A stretch of DNA of 6,470 nucleotides from an uncultured Collinsella sp. (GTDB taxonomy: Bacteria > Actinomycetota > Coriobacteriia > Coriobacteriales > Coriobacteriaceae), in contig CAUCTV010000065.1 of assembly GCA_958445895.1 (NCBI GenBank), forward strand, positions 1 to 6,470, given 5' to 3'. Below the pieces are notes generated by a model that made no database searches, had not been told where the DNA came from, and saw only the letters and a list, made by a program, of their open reading frames with translations. Below are positions 4,524 to 6,470 of this stretch, piece by piece (position 1 is the first letter of the stretch; each line of letters opens with the position of its first letter). Both the position numbers and the translations under genes were made by a program.

Positions 4524-6470
4524 CTACTTGTCGGTGCCCAGCTTGTGTGGCTTGTAGGCGAGGGCATTGACGAGTGCGTCGGCGGCGGACTTGACGGCTG
4601 CCGGCTGCGGATCGTTGACGTGGTCCTCGGGGTGCACGGGCAGGTCTTTCTTGACCGCATCGTGGATCAGGTTGAGATACTCAGCCACGCCGGTTGTCGA
4701 CAGGTGCGTGCCATCGCCATCGAACAGGTCGTTGCGGTTGGCACTGTACCCGTACCAGTCGATAACGCGTACATTCTTGTAGCGCGTGGCAGCGTTGGCG
4801 ATGGCCTGGTTCGTGGACCCGACCCACGGCTGCGGGCTACGCGTGTTTACAAACACGACAGTACGCTGCTCGCCGGCGTCGGCCATGATCGCGTCGACCT
4901 GGGCGTCCGTTACCAAACCGTTGGTGCCCAGGGCAAAGACCACGATTTTGCCGGCAAGGTTCTGCTGGATATAGCCCTCAAATGTTGCGCGGCCCGCATC
5001 AAACTGGCGGCCCTTTTCGGCATCGATATGGCTGTGCGGAAACACGCCGTCAAAGGAATCGACGGCGCGCAGCGACACGGAGTCGCCAATCATCAGCAGG
5101 TCATAGGATCCGTCGGGGAAGCCGTCGTTGTCCTTGTCGGTGTCGTCGGCCGCCTGCTGGTCGGTGGGCGCGGTGTTTTTGGCTTCCTTGTTCAGAACTT
5201 CGGCGCCCTCGCCGCTCAGCGCAGACGTCTCGGGCACAAAGACCAGGCCGCCCAGTGCAACGACCAACACGACAGCGCAGGCTGCGCAGACAGAGACGCG
5301 CGCGCGTGCCCAGTTGGCGGGCGTGGTGGTGCCATCGCGGAATTCGGCCACGGTGCGGCCGAAGGCGCCCTTCCTAAACGGCGTTTCGATAAAGCGATAG
5401 GAGCACTCGGCTACGGCGACCACCAGCAGCACCTGCAAAATGTACTGCCACCAGGGCGTATCGTTGATGTTGGCGACCGGGTTCATGAGCAACAGCAGCG
5501 GATAGTGCCACAGGTAGATGCTGTACGAGCGCTTGCCAACCCACACGAGCGGTTCGGCGGACAGTGCGCGGGCAACCATTCCCTGGGGCTGCACGCAGGC
5601 CGCGATGACCATGAGCGTGAGGATGGAACATAACAGCGTGCCGCCGCGATACTGGAACGCGGTGTAGCCGTTGGTGAGTGCGACCATGGCGGCAAGGCCA
5701 ACCAGACCCACGACGCCCAACACATCGATGGATGCGGGCGAGGACCAAAAGCGCACGAGGGCGCTCGGCTGTGCCGGGGCGGTCTCGGCTGCTTCGTCGG
5801 CCTTCTCGCCAGGCTTGCCCTCGGCGTTCTTGCCGTGCTTGGCGGCGCCAGCCAGGCGATTGAGCCCCAAACGATGAGCGAGACGCACCGGCGCCAGGTC
5901 GCGATCGGGGATAAAGGCCATCCAGGCACCCAGCAGCAGTGAGAACACGCGGGTGTCGGTGCCGTAGTACACGCGGCTGGGGTCGGCGGCAGGGTTGTAA
6001 AGCACCATCATGGCTAGGGCAGATGCCGCGGCAAGGCCCAGAACCACGCGGCGCGTGTTGGGCTTGCTCACATGCATGGATACCATGGCAAACAGCAGTG
6101 GCGGCCAAATCAGGTAGAACTGTTCTTCGATGGCAAGCGACCAAAAGTGCGTGAGCGGCGAGGGGTCGCCCAGAGCATTGAAGTACGAGACGTTTTGGGC
6201 GATCTGCCACCAGTTGTTGAAGAACAGCAGCGACGGCAGGATGTCGGGGCGCATCTTGGTGAGCATCACGTGGTTAAAGATGGTGCACAGCGCGCAGGTC
6301 ACGAACACTACCGTTACCACGGCGGGGACCAGGCGGCGGATGCGGCGAATCCAGAAGCTCTTAAGGTCGATGCGGCCGGTCTTGGCGACTTCGTTGAGCA
6401 GCAAGCGCGTGATCAGATAGCCCGAAAGCACAAAGAAGATCGTGACGCCGAGCAGGCCGCCCTGAGCCCA
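4524..6470 (-). CDS. OatA-like O-acetyltransferase: acyltransferase-3 membrane domain plus SGNH domain (5' end outside window)
   Basis: The frame stays open to the right edge (first visible residues WAQGGLLGVTIFFVLSGYL), so the start is beyond the window; 648 residues are visible. Proteins of this design pass acetyl groups across the membrane through the AT3 domain and the SGNH domain attaches them to peptidoglycan or another surface glycan. AT3 marks are FFVLSGYLI, RRIRRLVP (visible 42-49) and HFWSLAIEEQFYLIWP (108-123). About ten hydrophobic helices follow, broken by a charged Lys/Ala/Glu-rich loop near 5763-5930. The last helix (about 390-411) leads through an acidic linker to the SGNH domain: GDS with Ser464, LGTNG, and DGTH with Asp586 and His589, the expected catalytic set. 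The linker carries DTDKDNDGFPDG (443-454), like a calcium-binding acidic repeat. It converges on the NRAMP-like gene. An exopolysaccharide or teichoic acid target is possible instead of peptidoglycan. Architecture is confident; target is inferred. Confidence 0.9.
   Translation of the reverse strand, partial: WAQGGLLGVTIFFVLSGYLITRLLLNEVAKTGRIDLKSFWIRRIRRLVPAVVTVVFVTCALCTIFNHVMLTKMRPDILPSLLFFNNWWQIAQNVSYFNALGDPSPLTHFWSLAIEEQFYLIWPPLLFAMVSMHVSKPNTRRVVLGLAAASALAMMVLYNPAADPSRVYYGTDTRVFSLLLGAWMAFIPDRDLAPVRLAHRLGLNRLAGAAKHGKNAEGKPGEKADEAAETAPAQPSALVRFWSSPASIDVLGVVGLVGLAAMVALTNGYTAFQYRGGTLLCSILTLMVIAACVQPQGMVARALSAEPLVWVGKRSYSIYLWHYPLLLLMNPVANINDTPWWQYILQVLLVVAVAECSYRFIETPFRKGAFGRTVAEFRDGTTTPANWARARVSVCAACAVVLVVALGGLVFVPETSALSGEGAEVLNKEAKNTAPTDQQAADDTDKDNDGFPDGSYDLLMIGDSVSLRAVDSFDGVFPHSHIDAEKGRQFDAGRATFEGYIQQNLAGKIVVFALGTNGLVTDAQVDAIMADAGEQRTVVFVNTRSPQPWVGSTNQAIANAATRYKNVRVIDWYGYSANRNDLFDGDGTHLSTTGVAEYLNLIHDAVKKDLPVHPEDHVNDPQPAAVKSAADALVNALAYKPHKLGTDK

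Noticed and set aside
4482..5633. 383-codon + strand frame opposite the acyltransferase gene
   Set aside because: Antisense shadow; the - strand frame has intact AT3 and SGNH motifs across the same bases.

Overview
The window is GC-rich (hand impression about 60%, except one AT-rich island). Gene content and codon style fit a Coriobacteriia actinobacterium, most likely Collinsella or a close relative. That assignment is inference from gene types and base composition, not from a marker gene. No tRNA, rRNA, CRISPR array, phage or plasmid gene is visible.

Layout from left to right: (1) the C-terminal 179 residues of a NodB-fold polysaccharide deacetylase-like protein on the + strand, whose metal-binding and catalytic histidines are replaced; (2) a 333-base gap with a candidate extended -10 promoter and a roughly 200-base, hairpin-rich leader; (3) a TTG-initiated 614-residue protein built from PRC-barrel-like, MgtE_N, paired CBS and an unusual C-terminal membrane domain; (4) eight bases later, a 420-residue NRAMP/SLC11-family transporter whose ion-site motifs are changed in the way described for NRAMP-related magnesium transporters (NRMT); (5) a good rho-independent terminator; (6) a 218-base AT-rich element with 31-base near-perfect terminal inverted repeats, resembling a MITE; (7) a short gene-free stretch and a strong hairpin; (8) on the - strand, converging on the transporter, an acyltransferase-3 plus SGNH protein of the OatA type, cut by the right window edge.

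The most interesting unit is the pair at 874-3989. The upstream protein keeps the cytosolic Mg2+-sensing architecture of MgtE (N domain plus CBS pair). Its membrane part lacks the GGNxGTQ-like segment and the pore aspartate of canonical MgtE. It is tightly coupled to an NRMT-like carrier. The reading I favour is a two-component Mg2+ uptake system in which an MgtE-derived sensor subunit gates or regulates an NRAMP-fold carrier, possibly with RNA-level control through the long leader. This is inference and is testable.

The flanking genes, a degenerate deacetylase-like protein and an OatA-like O-acetyltransferase, both point to modification of cell-wall or surface glycans. They do not appear to share a transcript with the metal genes.
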